A DNA stretch of 64,000 nucleotides from Bacteroidota bacterium (GCA_015222055.1 JADFUR010000060.1:1-64000), one strand, 5' to 3'. Numbered from the stretch's first letter, positions 7,437-17,525 are shown. Numbers and translations are program-made. The notes: generated by a model not told the origin, from the letters alone.

Positions 7437-8366
7437 TTATTTTTCCCCTTCAACAACTTTAATAAAAATGTCATTCATGCTAGGTATTAGTTCATTAAAT
7501 GATTTTATCTGAACCGTTGGCAATACCATTGATAATAAATCGTTTGGCGTTGAGCCATTATTAAGTTTAACACGAACTATGTGTTCATCATTACTAACCT
7601 TTTTATTAATGTCAGTTTCTATAATTTCAAAATCATTGCTGATATTTGTCTTAAAATTTTCAATGCTTCCATTGAATGAAATCTCAAAAGTGTTTGATTT
7701 ATATTGTTGTCGGATATCGTCAATCTGACCGTCGAGAATTTTTTTCGAATTATTAATTAAAGCAATATGGTCGCAAAGTTCTTCAACTGATCCCATGTTA
7801 TGAGTCGAGAATATTACTGTAGAACCATTTTTTTTCAGTTCTAATATTTCATTTTTAATTATGTTTGTGTTAATAGGGTCGAAACCGCTAAAAGGCTCAT
7901 CAAAAATTAGCAATTTAGGTTCGTGTAGGATGGTTACAATAAATTGAATTTTTTGTTGCATACCTTTCGATAATTCTTCAACTTTTTTGTCCCACCAAGC
8001 TTGTATTTCAAATTTTTCGAACCAATACTTTAGTTTCTTCAAGGCATCTTTTTTTGAGAGACCTTTAAGTTGAGCCAGATATAGAGCTTGTTCGCCAACT
8101 TTCATTTTTTTATATAGCCCGCGTTCTTCGGGAAGGTAACCAATATGGCAAATATCAGATGCTTTTAGCTTATTATTAAATAAAAATAACTTACCACTGT
8201 CTGGTGCTGTTATTTGATTAATAATTCTAATGAAGGTGGTTTTACCGGCACCATTAGGGCCTAATAATCCAAAAATACTTCCTTCATTTATTGAAATGCT
8301 TACATCATCTAAAGCTAAATGATTAGCATATTTTTTTACTATATTTTCAGAACGAAAAATTTCCAT
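7437..8366 (-). CDS. ABC transporter ATP-binding protein (NatA-like)
   Basis: 309 residues. Walker A GPNGAGKTT (36-44), signature LSKGMQQ (132-138), Walker B LLIFDEPFSG (152-161) and H-loop FSTHN (His189) are all intact. The ~85-residue C-terminal extension fits the DUF4162 domain found on NatA-type ATPases. First gene of the pair with the permease at 5717-7381. ATP hydrolysis would drive export of an unknown substrate. Confidence 0.92.
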   Translation of the reverse strand: MEIFRSENIVKKYANHLALDDVSISINEGSIFGLLGPNGAGKTTFIRIINQITAPDSGKLFLFNNKLKASDICHIGYLPEERGLYKKMKVGEQALYLAQLKGLSKKDALKKLKYWFEKFEIQAWWDKKVEELSKGMQQKIQFIVTILHEPKLLIFDEPFSGFDPINTNIIKNEILELKKNGSTVIFSTHNMGSVEELCDHIALINNSKKILDGQIDDIRQQYKSNTFEISFNGSIENFKTNISNDFEIIETDINKKVSNDEHIVRVKLNNGSTPNDLLSMVLPTVQIKSFNELIPSMNDIFIKVVEGEK

Positions 8367-8391
8367 TAATTTTTATTTTGTAAGTTTATAT

Positions 8392-8424
8392 GAAAAAAAA
8401 ATCTTACTAAAGTAAGATTTTTCA
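8392..8424 (-). terminator. Intrinsic terminator after dnaJ
   Basis: AAAAATCTTACT (8397-8408) and AGTAAGATTTTT (8411-8422) form perfect 12-bp arms with a 2-base loop. On the minus strand the hairpin is followed by a T-run. It starts 8 bp past the dnaJ stop. Confidence 0.85.
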
Positions 8425-8429
8425 AAAGT

Positions 8430-9584
8430 TTATCCAAAATAATCTTTCATTTTTTCAAATACTGTTCTGTCGCTTTTTGATGGGTTAGGAACAAAATTTG
8501 GAGAAGATTCGAGTTTCTCAAGCATCTTTTTTTCTTCTTTAGAAAGATCTTTAGGAACCCAAACATTAACGTTAACTAAAATATCGCCTTTACCATATCC
8601 GTTTACTTCAGGAATACCTTTGCCTTTAAGTCGAAGAATTTTACCTGCTTGAATACCGGCATTAATTTTAATTTTAACTTTACCGCCAATTGTTGGTATT
8701 TCAACTGTGGTGCCTATAGCAGCCTGAGGAAAGCTTAAAAATAAATTATATAATAAATCATTACCGTCTCTAACTAATTCAGGATGTTTTTCTTCAATAA
8801 TTACAACTATTAAATCGCCGTTAACACCACCTCTACGTGCAGCATTTCCTCTTCCGCTAACCGATAATTGCATACCTTCAGCTACTCCGGCAGGAATATT
8901 TATTGAGATTACTTCATCGTCTTTTACAATACCTTCTCCACTACATTTTGGACATTTATTGGTAATAATTTTACCTTCTCCTCCACAAGTAGGACAAGTA
9001 GAAGATGTTTGCATTTGACCTAAAAAGGTGTTGGCAATACGAGTAACCTGACCTGATCCACGACATGTGCTACAAGTTGAGAATGATGAACCTTTTGCAG
9101 CACCTGTTCCACTACAATCAGTACATTTTACATATTTCTTGACTTTTATCTTTTTTTCAACACCGTTAGCAATTTCTTCTAAATTAAGTTTAACTTTTAC
9201 TCTTAAGTTAGAACCTCGGTTAACTCTTCGTGAAGATCTTCCTCCACCTCCAAATCCACCACCAAAGTTGCCAAATCCCCCAAAACCACCAAAAATATCG
9301 CCAAAATGGGAAAAAATGTCATCCATACTCATACCACCGCCACTATATCCGTTTGCACCGCCGAGACCTGCATGACCATATTGATCATATCTTCTTTTTT
9401 TATCGTCGTTGCTTAGTATTTGGTAAGCTTCAGCAGCTTCTTTGAAATTTTCTTCAGCTTCGTTATCTCCTGGATTTTTATCTGGGTGATATTTTATTGC
9501 TTTTTGTCTATATGCTTTTTTAATTTCTGCTTGCGATGAATCTTTTGACACCCCCAACACTTCGTAATAATCTCTTTTTGCCAT
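8430..9584 (-). CDS. dnaJ: Chaperone protein DnaJ
   Basis: 384 residues, normal length. J-domain 1-70 with the HPD motif (33-35) that stimulates DnaK; Gly/Phe-rich linker ~75-125; four zinc-binding repeats [24 protein letters not shown] and CPKCSGEG (~153-220); then the C-terminal substrate-binding domains. Co-chaperone of the DnaK system in the cytoplasm. grpE lies 135 bp upstream on the same strand; dnaK is not in the window. Confidence 0.98.
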   Translation of the reverse strand: MAKRDYYEVLGVSKDSSQAEIKKAYRQKAIKYHPDKNPGDNEAEENFKEAAEAYQILSNDDKKRRYDQYGHAGLGGANGYSGGGMSMDDIFSHFGDIFGGFGGFGNFGGGFGGGGRSSRRVNRGSNLRVKVKLNLEEIANGVEKKIKVKKYVKCTDCSGTGAAKGSSFSTCSTCRGSGQVTRIANTFLGQMQTSSTCPTCGGEGKIITNKCPKCSGEGIVKDDEVISINIPAGVAEGMQLSVSGRGNAARRGGVNGDLIVVIIEEKHPELVRDGNDLLYNLFLSFPQAAIGTTVEIPTIGGKVKIKINAGIQAGKILRLKGKGIPEVNGYGKGDILVNVNVWVPKDLSKEEKKMLEKLESSPNFVPNPSKSDRTVFEKMKDYFG

Positions 9585-9719
9585 TTTTTTATTATTAAGT
9601 CACTAATATCATATTTAAACGAATTAGTAATTTCTGTTCTATAATTCAAAACCATGAAATGGTCACTAATTTGCAAAATTAAGAAAAAATTACAAATTAT
9701 TCATCCGTTAATAGAATGA

Positions 9720-10316
9720 TTATTCGCCAATAACAACTTTTGGGAAACGAATAATTTTGTCGTTTAAGTAATATCCTTTATTAATAACATCAACAACTTT
9801 ACCTTTTAATTTTTTTTCGGGTGCAGGTATTTTTGTTACGGCTTCGTGAAGGTCCGTGTCAAAATCTTTATTTATGGCATCAATTTCTTTTACTCCGCAA
9901 GATTTTAGATAATCAACAAGCTTATTATAGATAATATTTACTCCTTCTTTTACTGCTGCTACATCTTCTGAATTTTCCATTGAACCAAGAGCTCTTTCAA
10001 AATCGTCAACTACTGGCAATATATTTATTATTATATCTTCTCCTGCAGATTTAATAATATCAATTCTTTCTTTTAAAGTTCTTTTTCTGTAGTTGTCGAA
10101 TTCAGCTGCAAGACGAATATATTTGTCATTGGCAATTTCATATTTTTCTAATAGTTCTTGCTTTTCGTCTTTTTTTACAACTTTTATTTTTGGCTCTTTT
10201 TTAACAGATTTTTTTTTGGTGGTTTTTTTTGAATCTGTGTCAGGTGATTTTGTACTTGTCTTTTTTGCAGTCGCCTTTGTTTCCGGTTCTTGCTTAGTTG
10301 TCTCTTTTTTTGCCAT
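9720..10316 (-). CDS. grpE: Nucleotide exchange factor GrpE
   Basis: 198 residues. The first ~55 are Lys/Thr-rich and probably disordered; then a long coiled-coil (from ~57, with AAEFDNYRKRTLKER) and the beta-wing domain (VDDFERALG, GVKEIDAINKDFDTDLHEAV, KGYYLNDKIIRFPKVVIGE). Promotes ADP release from DnaK. Placed upstream of dnaJ, probably as one stress-related unit. Confidence 0.97.
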   Translation of the reverse strand: MAKKETTKQEPETKATAKKTSTKSPDTDSKKTTKKKSVKKEPKIKVVKKDEKQELLEKYEIANDKYIRLAAEFDNYRKRTLKERIDIIKSAGEDIIINILPVVDDFERALGSMENSEDVAAVKEGVNIIYNKLVDYLKSCGVKEIDAINKDFDTDLHEAVTKIPAPEKKLKGKVVDVINKGYYLNDKIIRFPKVVIGE

Positions 10317-10411
10317 TTTATTTATTAATAAATTATTTTTTTCTTATTGAATATGCAATTAGAAATTACACACTCTTTCATTTCAAATTGTTTGCCAATA
10401 TATATTTTCAC

Positions 10412-10454
10412 GACAAATTGACATTTTTTTTTGTTCTTTTGATAAAATGACAAA
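10412..10454 (-). promoter_or_regulatory. Candidate regulatory repeats upstream of grpE
   Basis: Read on the minus strand, two related 12-base words lie upstream of grpE: TGTCAATTTGTC (10412-10423) and TGTCATTTTATC (about 10441-10452). No CIRCE element is present. A role in stress control is only inferred from the position. Confidence 0.22.
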
Positions 10455-10481
10455 AGGCAGAAAAAAATCCTGCCTTTTTTG
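10452..10481 (-). terminator. Intrinsic terminator after the TlpA-like gene
   Basis: AAAAGGCAG (10452-10460) and CTGCCTTTT (about 10470-10478) form 9-bp arms around a short A-rich loop, 26 bp beyond the thioredoxin-like stop and before grpE. It reads in either direction; the flanking T-run is short on the minus strand. Confidence 0.7.
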
Positions 10482-10506
10482 GTTAATAAATAGTTGTTCG
10501 TAAAGC

Positions 10507-11073
10507 TTAGTTTTTCACTAAGTAATTTAAAACCTCATGAAGTCGTTGACCTCTAAGATTTTTGGCAATAATTATTCCGTCTCCATTAATTAAAAAATTA
10601 GAAGGGATAGATCTTATGCCATAAATTTGTCCGGGTTTTGAATGCCATCCTCCTAAATCACTAACATGGTTTTTCCAAAACAGATTATCTGTTTTTATAG
10701 CATTAGTCCATGCAGACTTGTTTTTATCTAAAGATACACTGTAAACAGTAAACCCTTTACCCTGTTTAAAATTTTTATCTTGAAATTTAAGATAGGCATT
10801 AACAACATTAGGATTTTCCGTACGACAAGGTCTGCACCACGAAGCCCAAAAATCAATAAGTACTAATTGTCCTTTTAAGGACGATAAAGCAATTATTTTT
10901 CCATCGGGGGATTGAAATTTTAATTCAGGAGCTTTATTTCCAACATTAAGACCCACAATAGGTTTTTGTTTGTTATTTTCTACGGAATTTTTAGTAAAAT
11001 TTTTTGCATTAATAATACTAAAAGCACTTATAACAAGGGAAATAGTTATTAAATATATTTTAATTTTATTCAT
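10507..11073 (-). CDS. TlpA-like thioredoxin-fold protein, exported
   Basis: 188 residues. N-terminal hydrophobic segment (IYLITISLVISAFSII, ~5-20), so probably a signal peptide or membrane anchor. The thioredoxin/TlpA-ResA domain (~45-188) has the redox motif WASWCRPC with Cys80 and Cys83, then YSVSLDKNKSAW and the cis-proline region GIRSIPSNFLING. Expected periplasmic thiol-disulfide reductase, for example in cytochrome or envelope protein maturation. Substrate unknown. Single gene with its own terminator. Confidence 0.9.
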   Translation of the reverse strand: MNKIKIYLITISLVISAFSIINAKNFTKNSVENNKQKPIVGLNVGNKAPELKFQSPDGKIIALSSLKGQLVLIDFWASWCRPCRTENPNVVNAYLKFQDKNFKQGKGFTVYSVSLDKNKSAWTNAIKTDNLFWKNHVSDLGGWHSKPGQIYGIRSIPSNFLINGDGIIIAKNLRGQRLHEVLNYLVKN

Positions 11074-11175
11074 AGTTATACTTTTACATATTTATATACA
11101 AATAAATGTATTTTGTGTCTAAAATGCAAGTTTATAATAAAATAATTCAAAAATTTTAAATTGTTGAAACAAATT

Positions 11176-12486
11176 TTAATCTTCAATTCGTTCAATTTTG
11201 GCACCAATATTTCTTAATCGTTCATCAATAAATTGATAACCACGATCAATTTGTTCAATATTGTAAATTGTGCTAACTCCTTTAGCTGACATTGCTGCTA
11301 TTAGAAGAGCAACACCTGCTCTAATATCTGGAGAAACTAAAGTTGCCCCTTTTAAATAGTGTTGTTTGTTTAAACCGATAACAGTTGCTCTATGCGGGTC
11401 GCATAATATAATTTGTGCACCCATATCAATAAGTTTATCAACAAAGAAAAGGCGACTTTCAAACATTTTTTGATGAATTAAAACACTGCCTTTTGCCTGA
11501 GTAGCAACTACAAGAAGCACACTCAAAAGGTCGGGAGTTAATCCTGGCCAAGGAGCGTCGTCAATTGTCATTATTGAACCGTCAATAAATGTTTCAATTT
11601 CATAATTATCTTGAGAAGGGATAAAAATATCATCGTTAATTTTTTCAAATTTTATTCCAAGACGTTTAAAAGCTTGTGGAATTATTCCGAGGTTTTCGTA
11701 TGATACATTTTTAATAGTAATTTCAGAAGAGGTCATTGCAGCTAATCCAATGAAGCTACCAATTTCAATCATATCAGGCAAAACGGAATGTTCGCATCCT
11801 GTAAGATTCTCAACGCCCTCAATAGTTAATAGGTTCGACGAGATGCCTGAAATTTTAGCACCCATTTTGTTAAGCATTTTACACAGTTGCTGTACATATG
11901 GTTCGCAAGCAGCGTTATATATTTGAGTTGTTCCTTTTGCCAGAACAGCAGCCATAATAATATTTGCAGTTCCTGTAACAGATGCTTCTTCAAGTAACAT
12001 AAAGGTTCCTCGGAGATTGTCTGCTTTTATTTTATAAAATTTATTATTTGGGTCGTATTCAAATTTAGCTCCAAGCTTTTGAAAACCCAAAAAGTGAGTG
12101 TCTAATCGGCGTCTGCCAATTTTATCGCCTCCCGGTTTTGGAATATAGGCTTTTCCAAAACGTGATATTAATGGACCTACAGTCATTACAGAACCTCGCA
12201 GGGATGAACTTTTTTTTACATATTCGTCTGAATGTAGATAGTTGAGATTAATATTTTTGGCTTGAAAAACATAATCTGTGTTGTTTAATTTAGAAACTGA
12301 TACACCTAATCCAATCAATAATTCAATTAATCTATTTACATCTCTAATATCAGGAATGTTTTTTATTGTAATTTTTTCAGGAGTTAATAATGTAGCACAA
12401 ATAATTTGAAGGGCTTCATTTTTAGCTCCTTGGGGAGTTATCTCCCCTTTTAATTTATGACCGCCTTCAACTCGAAAAATACTCAT
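11176..12486 (-). CDS. murA: UDP-N-acetylglucosamine 1-carboxyvinyltransferase
   Basis: 436 residues, full length. Catalyses the first committed step of peptidoglycan synthesis, adding enolpyruvate from PEP to UDP-GlcNAc. Family blocks: QGAKNEALQIICA, SSLRGSVMTVGPLISRFG, the active-site loop PKPGGDKIGRRRLDTH, TNIIMAAVLAKG and SPDIRAGVALLIAAM. The loop residue that is Cys115 in E. coli MurA is Asp here (Asp121). This natural variant is known in other bacteria and makes MurA insensitive to fosfomycin. A terminator separates it from the DUF4290 gene upstream. Confidence 0.97.
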   Translation of the reverse strand: MSIFRVEGGHKLKGEITPQGAKNEALQIICATLLTPEKITIKNIPDIRDVNRLIELLIGLGVSVSKLNNTDYVFQAKNINLNYLHSDEYVKKSSSLRGSVMTVGPLISRFGKAYIPKPGGDKIGRRRLDTHFLGFQKLGAKFEYDPNNKFYKIKADNLRGTFMLLEEASVTGTANIIMAAVLAKGTTQIYNAACEPYVQQLCKMLNKMGAKISGISSNLLTIEGVENLTGCEHSVLPDMIEIGSFIGLAAMTSSEITIKNVSYENLGIIPQAFKRLGIKFEKINDDIFIPSQDNYEIETFIDGSIMTIDDAPWPGLTPDLLSVLLVVATQAKGSVLIHQKMFESRLFFVDKLIDMGAQIILCDPHRATVIGLNKQHYLKGATLVSPDIRAGVALLIAAMSAKGVSTIYNIEQIDRGYQFIDERLRNIGAKIERIED

Positions 12487-12689
12487 TTGTATATCTTTAT
12501 ATTAAATTATAAAAGTATGAATATACGGAAAAATATATATAAACAAATCTAAAAGTATAATTTTTTATACCGTTTTTATTAACTTAATAATATTGTGGTT
12601 TTTTATTTTTGGTGAGTCGTGCTTGATTATATTAAGCAAAAAAAATGTTGTTTTTTATAATAGTTTGTGGGCTTATCAAAAATAAAAAA

Positions 12690-12738
12690 TAAAAATTGGA
12701 AATTTGATATTCATACGAATTTTTAATTTCCAATTTTA
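12690..12738 (-). terminator. Hairpin terminator after the DUF4290 gene
   Basis: AAAATTGGAAATT (12692-12704) and AATTTCCAATTTT (12725-12737) are exact 13-bp arms with a 20-base loop. On the minus strand they are followed by TTTATTTTTTATTTTT. It lies 27 bp past the DUF4290 stop. Confidence 0.7.
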
Positions 12739-12764
12739 ATGTTTCAAAATTTATATATTTTGAT

Positions 12765-13352
12765 TTATTTTTTTGGGTTTCTTTTTATTCTTCTTGTTTT
12801 AGCCGACAATTCTCTTGTAGAAGTGAGATGTAAAGTTTTGTCGATATTGAGTTTCCCGTTTGATAATTTTTCTAAATCAATCAAAATTGTTTCGTCAGTA
12901 ACAGCATCTCTATTCCATTTTAAATAAAGATATTTCATGTGATTTGCGATTGTTAAAATTAGATTGTTTTTTTTTGTCTCGTCTTCTGTTTCAATCGCAT
13001 GTTGGATAAAAAGAGTAACATTTCTCCCATAATGCTTAAATCTTATGTTATTTGTTTTGTATGGGATTTTGTTGGGTTTTGTATTAAAATTCTCTTTTTC
13101 AGGCATTGGGAAAGGAGATTCAAAATCTAATTTAAAATCAGACATTATCGCAAGATGATCCCATAGTTTGTGTTTAAAGTCAGGTATATCACGAAGGTGT
13201 GTTTTTTTATTTCCTAATATGGTTATTATTGCGTTTGCAATTTTGGTTCTTTCAATTTTATCTTCAATGGTTAAAGCATATTCAACCATTTTTTGTATGT
13301 TTCTGCCATATTCAGGTAATATAAGCTTGGAACGTGTTGTGTTGTAATCCAT
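12765..13352 (-). CDS. DUF4290 domain protein
   Basis: 195 residues. The N-terminus MDYNTTRSKLILPEYGRNIQ and the helical pattern that follows (MVEYALTIEDKIERTKIA, LWDHLAIMSDF) match DUF4290, a Bacteroidota family commonly found next to murA. No catalytic motif or membrane segment is visible; the C-terminus is basic. Function unknown. The conserved location between murF-alr and murA suggests a cell-wall or division-related role, which is inference. Confidence 0.8.
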   Translation of the reverse strand: MDYNTTRSKLILPEYGRNIQKMVEYALTIEDKIERTKIANAIITILGNKKTHLRDIPDFKHKLWDHLAIMSDFKLDFESPFPMPEKENFNTKPNKIPYKTNNIRFKHYGRNVTLFIQHAIETEDETKKNNLILTIANHMKYLYLKWNRDAVTDETILIDLEKLSNGKLNIDKTLHLTSTRELSAKTRRIKRNPKK

Positions 13353-13426
13353 ATTGTTTTTATATAAAAATTTTTACAAAAGTAGTCTTTTTAGTTTACT
13401 ATGCAATAGAGAATTTATTATTCATA

Positions 13427-15889
13427 TTATTCGTGAAAATAAATGCGTTTTACTCTGTTTGAAATGCCTGTAAGTATTTCGTAAGGTATTGTTTTTAATT
13501 GTTTAGCCAATTCGGTTATTGGATAATCCTTGCCAAAAAAGATTACGTCATCACCTTCTTTGGCATTAATATCAGTAATATCAATCATGGAAATATCCAT
13601 ACAAATGTTTCCAATTATTGGGGCAAATTGATTATTAACTAAAACTTTACCAACTCCGTTACTTAGTTGTCTTCTCAGTCCATCGGCGTAGCCAATTGGA
13701 ACTGTTGCAATTTTCGAATCTTTTTTTAATATTCCTTTTCTTCCATATCCAACGCTGTCGTTTTTTTTTACATTTCTGATTTGTGCAATTTTGCTTTTTA
13801 AGGTGCTCACATTTAAAAGTTTACTCTCATTTGAAGGGCTTATTCCATATAATCCTATCCCAAGTCGCACCATCTCGTATTGGTTTTCAGGAAAACGTTC
13901 AATGCCCGATGAGTTTAGAATATGACGAAGAATAGGGTAGTCGAAATTACTCATAATTTCAGAAGTCATTAATTCAAAAGCAGTAAATTGTGTTTGTGTA
14001 AATTCATCATGAATTTTTTCGTCACTAGCTGCCAGATGAGAAAATATTGATTTTATTTTTAAGTCTTTGTGTTTTTTTAATTCATAAATCAATTTATCTA
14101 TATCTTTTTTTTCGAAACCAGAACGATGCATACCAGTGTCCAGTTTTATATGAATAGGGTATGTCTTTTTGTTATTGTTAATAAGAGCGTCATGAAAAGC
14201 CTGTAAGGTTCTAAAATTGTATATTTCGGGTTCGAGATTATGTTCAATCATTAAGTTGAAACTATGAATTTCGGGTGTCATAATAACTATTGGCAAAGAA
14301 ATTTGATTTTTTCTAAGTTGGATACCTTCGTCAGTATATGCAGCAGCCAAATAATCAATGTTTTGATATTGTAGAAGATTTGCAATTTCATAAGTGCCGC
14401 TTCCATATGAAAAGGCTTTTACCATTGCCATTATTTTTGTTTTGGGTCTCAATTTTGACCTAAAAAAAGTTAAATTTTTTTCAATGGCATTGAGGTTTAT
14501 TTCTAAGACTGTGCGATGTACTTTTTTTTCTAGTATAGTGGAGATTTTTTCAAATTGAAATTTTCTTGAGCCTTTTAGTAATATGTTTGAGTTAACAAAT
14601 GAATTTTTTGAGCAATTTAATAAAAAATCATCGGTTGAATGAAAAAAATGTTTTTTTATATTAAAGAAGTTTGAATTACGAGAGATTGTTTTTCCTATTC
14701 CAATTATTTCGTCAATATTTTTTTTACTAACAAGTTCTGCAACTTTTTTATATAATTCTTTTTCATCAAAACTGCTCTGTAATATATCTGACAAAATTAG
14801 AACATTTTTATTGTTTTGTTTTTGGTGAGTTAAAAAATCTAGAGCTATTGTTAATGATTGAATGTCGGAGTTATAACTGTCGTTTATAATACTGCAATGG
14901 TTTATTCCTTGTTTAAGCTCTAATCGCATTGCAACAGTTGATAAATCGAGCATTTTATCGGCAATGTTTTTATTGTCGAAGTCTAAAAAGAACATTAATA
15001 ACCAAACATGAATGGCATTTTCAATTGATGCATCATCAATAAAAGGAATTTCAATGCTATAATTTTTGTTTTTGTATTTAGCTGATATTAATGAGTGATT
15101 ATTTTTTTTATTGATATTAGTTATTTGTAAATCAGCATTTTGTTTAGTTGACCAAGTTATTATTTGCTTGTTTGAAAAATGAGTGTTCGAGTTAAATTGT
15201 TCATCAATAAGTTTATAGTCTTTTCTGTAAATTATTGTATTAGAATTATAAAATAATTTTATTTTTTCTTTTATTTTTTGATTTAAATCGATAAAATTTT
15301 CTTGATGAGCATCACCAATATTTGTAAAAATACCTATAGTTGGATTTATTATTGGTTGAATTTTTTCCATTTCTTGTGGTTTGGAAATTCCTGCTTCAAA
15401 AATTCCAAAATCGCATGATTTGTCTAATAATAAGACAGATAAAGGTACACCAACTTGTGAGTTATAACTTTTAGGACTGCGAATAACTTTTTTATCCTTA
15501 TCTAGGGCTTGAAACAACCATTCTTTTATTATGGTTTTTCCGTTGCTTCCTGTAATTCCAACAACTGGAATATTAAATTGATTTCTATGAAACTCGGCTA
15601 ATTTTTGTAAGGCTGTTAATGTATTATTAACAAGAATAAAATTTGCATTTATATATTTTTTGTAATTTTTAGGAAGTTTGCTTACTACAAAGTTAAGCAC
15701 ATCGTTTTTATACAAGTCGGCAATAAAATTATGACCATTATTGTTCTCACCAACAATTGCAAAGAATATTGAATCTGGTGCAGATATTATATTTCTGCTA
15801 TCAATTAACAAATATTTAATTAGTTTGTTTTCACCAAAGAGTTGCCCCTTTATAATATTTGATATGTTTTTTGTAAAATAATTTAACAT
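13427..15889 (-). CDS. murF-alr: Bifunctional MurF ligase / alanine racemase
   Basis: 820 residues. Residues ~1-445 are a Mur ligase with P-loop GITGSNGKT (111-119): UDP-MurNAc-tripeptide:D-Ala-D-Ala ligase. Residues ~455-820 are a PLP-dependent alanine racemase, with the PLP lysine in MVKAFSYGSG, the family pattern HIKLDTGMHRSGF, and the catalytic Tyr region in SVGYGRKG. The fusion, typical of Bacteroidota, couples D-alanine supply to its use in cytoplasmic peptidoglycan precursor synthesis. The MurF half is shorter than stand-alone enzymes. It lies 74 bp upstream of the DUF4290 gene. Confidence 0.95.
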   Translation of the reverse strand: MLNYFTKNISNIIKGQLFGENKLIKYLLIDSRNIISAPDSIFFAIVGENNNGHNFIADLYKNDVLNFVVSKLPKNYKKYINANFILVNNTLTALQKLAEFHRNQFNIPVVGITGSNGKTIIKEWLFQALDKDKKVIRSPKSYNSQVGVPLSVLLLDKSCDFGIFEAGISKPQEMEKIQPIINPTIGIFTNIGDAHQENFIDLNQKIKEKIKLFYNSNTIIYRKDYKLIDEQFNSNTHFSNKQIITWSTKQNADLQITNINKKNNHSLISAKYKNKNYSIEIPFIDDASIENAIHVWLLMFFLDFDNKNIADKMLDLSTVAMRLELKQGINHCSIINDSYNSDIQSLTIALDFLTHQKQNNKNVLILSDILQSSFDEKELYKKVAELVSKKNIDEIIGIGKTISRNSNFFNIKKHFFHSTDDFLLNCSKNSFVNSNILLKGSRKFQFEKISTILEKKVHRTVLEINLNAIEKNLTFFRSKLRPKTKIMAMVKAFSYGSGTYEIANLLQYQNIDYLAAAYTDEGIQLRKNQISLPIVIMTPEIHSFNLMIEHNLEPEIYNFRTLQAFHDALINNNKKTYPIHIKLDTGMHRSGFEKKDIDKLIYELKKHKDLKIKSIFSHLAASDEKIHDEFTQTQFTAFELMTSEIMSNFDYPILRHILNSSGIERFPENQYEMVRLGIGLYGISPSNESKLLNVSTLKSKIAQIRNVKKNDSVGYGRKGILKKDSKIATVPIGYADGLRRQLSNGVGKVLVNNQFAPIIGNICMDISMIDITDINAKEGDDVIFFGKDYPITELAKQLKTIPYEILTGISNRVKRIYFHE

Positions 15890-15963
15890 TTTTTTTATTG
15901 AGTATGTTTGTTAAATTGCCTATAATTATTTTTTATAAGTTTTATTAAAACGATAATTAGTAA

Positions 15964-17454
15964 TTAAAATTTTACTCCTAGAAAAGATATGTCATCGGTT
16001 TGTTCATTATCGCCTTTCCATTTTTCAATAGTATCGTCAAGAGCAATTTTTTGTTCTTTCATAGATTTTTCATTTATATCAACAAGTAATTTTTGGAGAG
16101 TTTTTCTTTTAAATCTATTTTCATTTGTATTGTCGAATTGATCTGCATATCCGTCTGTAAAAATATAACAAATATCACCCTCTTGCAGTTCAATTTCTTG
16201 ATTTGTAAAAGAAGAAAGTCCATCTCTGGGTATTCCAATTTGCATTTTGTCACCTTTATATATTAAAAGATCGTTATTTCTAACTAAATATAAAGGATTA
16301 TTAGCACCTGCAAATTGTAAATTTTTTGTTTTATTGTTGACAATACATAATGACAAGTCCATTCCATCTCGAGTGTTGAGTGAGTCACTGTATTTGTATA
16401 GTAAATCAATAATATCTTGGCGAAGGTGATTTAGTATTTCATTTGCATTAAGATTGTAATTTTCTGTTATTTCATTTAAAATTGTTATGCCAAGAATGCT
16501 CATAAATGCTCCAGGAACACCATGACCGGTACAGTCAGCAATAACAATTATTGTTTTATTGTTTTTCTCTTTAACCCAAAAAAAATCGCCACTTACAATA
16601 TCCTTTGGTTTGTATAATATAAAGTAATTGCTTAAAATATTATCAATATAATTTTGTGATGGTAGTAGAGCTGATTGTATTCGTAGTGCGTAATTCACGC
16701 TGTCTGTAAAATCTTTATTTTTTTGTTCAATAACGTTTGTTTTTTTTTCTAATTGGATATTCTTATTTTCAATAAGGTCTCTTTGAGTGAGTATTTCTTC
16801 TTTTTGTTGTTGCAACTTAGAGTTAAAAAGTTTTATTGTTTCAACAGCATTACGTAAGCGAAGATTAGATTTTGTAAGGTTGTAATTATTATTATTAGAG
16901 CTATTAATTAATGTAATTCGTGAAACAACAACCAAAAACATAATAATATCAATTGTTATCACAATACTCATAAAAAAAGTAAAATTTATTATTGGTTCTT
17001 TTAGCAGATAGAAAATGAATAAAATTCCTGATAAAGATAAAACAATGTAAGAAATTAGTGATTTTACATCTTTAAATAAAATAATAATGCAAGGTATAAT
17101 GGCTAAAGCTCCAATTGAATATCCAAGCGACATCTTATTCATATACATCAAGTATTCATAATGAAAAGTGATAATATATGATAATATATAAACCAATATT
17201 AACATGTTGTTTTTAACTCGTTTAAAATAAAAGGTAAGTAAATAGGTTAAAAATATTAAAAAACATATTGTAATCCTTTGCCAAATAGGATCATAAGAAT
17301 TAGGTTCGATTTTTTTTAAAATAAAAGGAAAAATCATATATGCAATACCTGAAAGAATAAATAGAATTCTATAAGAAAGAATATTGTTAATTATATTTTT
17401 TAAGTTAGCATACTTGATTTTATGGGATTTCATTTTTGGGTAATTGTTAATCAA
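15964..17454 (-). CDS. Membrane-anchored SpoIIE-type PP2C phosphatase
   Basis: 496 residues. About six membrane segments (~25-185), then a coiled-coil linker (~195-255: QQQKEEILTQRDLIENKN), then a SpoIIE/RsbU-type Ser/Thr phosphatase domain (~270-496). Metal-binding and catalytic motifs are intact: KPKDIVSGDFFWV, IADCTGHGVPGAFMSILG, TRDGMDLSLCIV, FTDGYADQFD. It probably dephosphorylates an anti-sigma-factor antagonist or similar target in response to a membrane signal. Its closest relative in the window is the gene immediately upstream (17526-20075), which shares the linker and phosphatase domains; a local duplication is likely. Confidence 0.88.
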   Translation of the reverse strand: MINNYPKMKSHKIKYANLKNIINNILSYRILFILSGIAYMIFPFILKKIEPNSYDPIWQRITICFLIFLTYLLTFYFKRVKNNMLILVYILSYIITFHYEYLMYMNKMSLGYSIGALAIIPCIIILFKDVKSLISYIVLSLSGILFIFYLLKEPIINFTFFMSIVITIDIIMFLVVVSRITLINSSNNNNYNLTKSNLRLRNAVETIKLFNSKLQQQKEEILTQRDLIENKNIQLEKKTNVIEQKNKDFTDSVNYALRIQSALLPSQNYIDNILSNYFILYKPKDIVSGDFFWVKEKNNKTIIVIADCTGHGVPGAFMSILGITILNEITENYNLNANEILNHLRQDIIDLLYKYSDSLNTRDGMDLSLCIVNNKTKNLQFAGANNPLYLVRNNDLLIYKGDKMQIGIPRDGLSSFTNQEIELQEGDICYIFTDGYADQFDNTNENRFKRKTLQKLLVDINEKSMKEQKIALDDTIEKWKGDNEQTDDISFLGVKF

Positions 17455-17525
17455 TAATACTCAAAGTTAATAAAATTTTGTTAAAGTTATAAAAGATGAG
17501 CTATTAGTTATGAAAAATATTGTTT

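Noticed and set aside
9067-9445. Proline- and histidine-rich frames antisense to dnaJ
   Set aside because: They mirror the Gly/Phe-rich linker and zinc repeats of dnaJ; shadows of a real gene.
10317-10506. CIRCE heat-shock element upstream of grpE
   Set aside because: The TTAGCACTC-N9-GAGTGCTAA pattern is absent.
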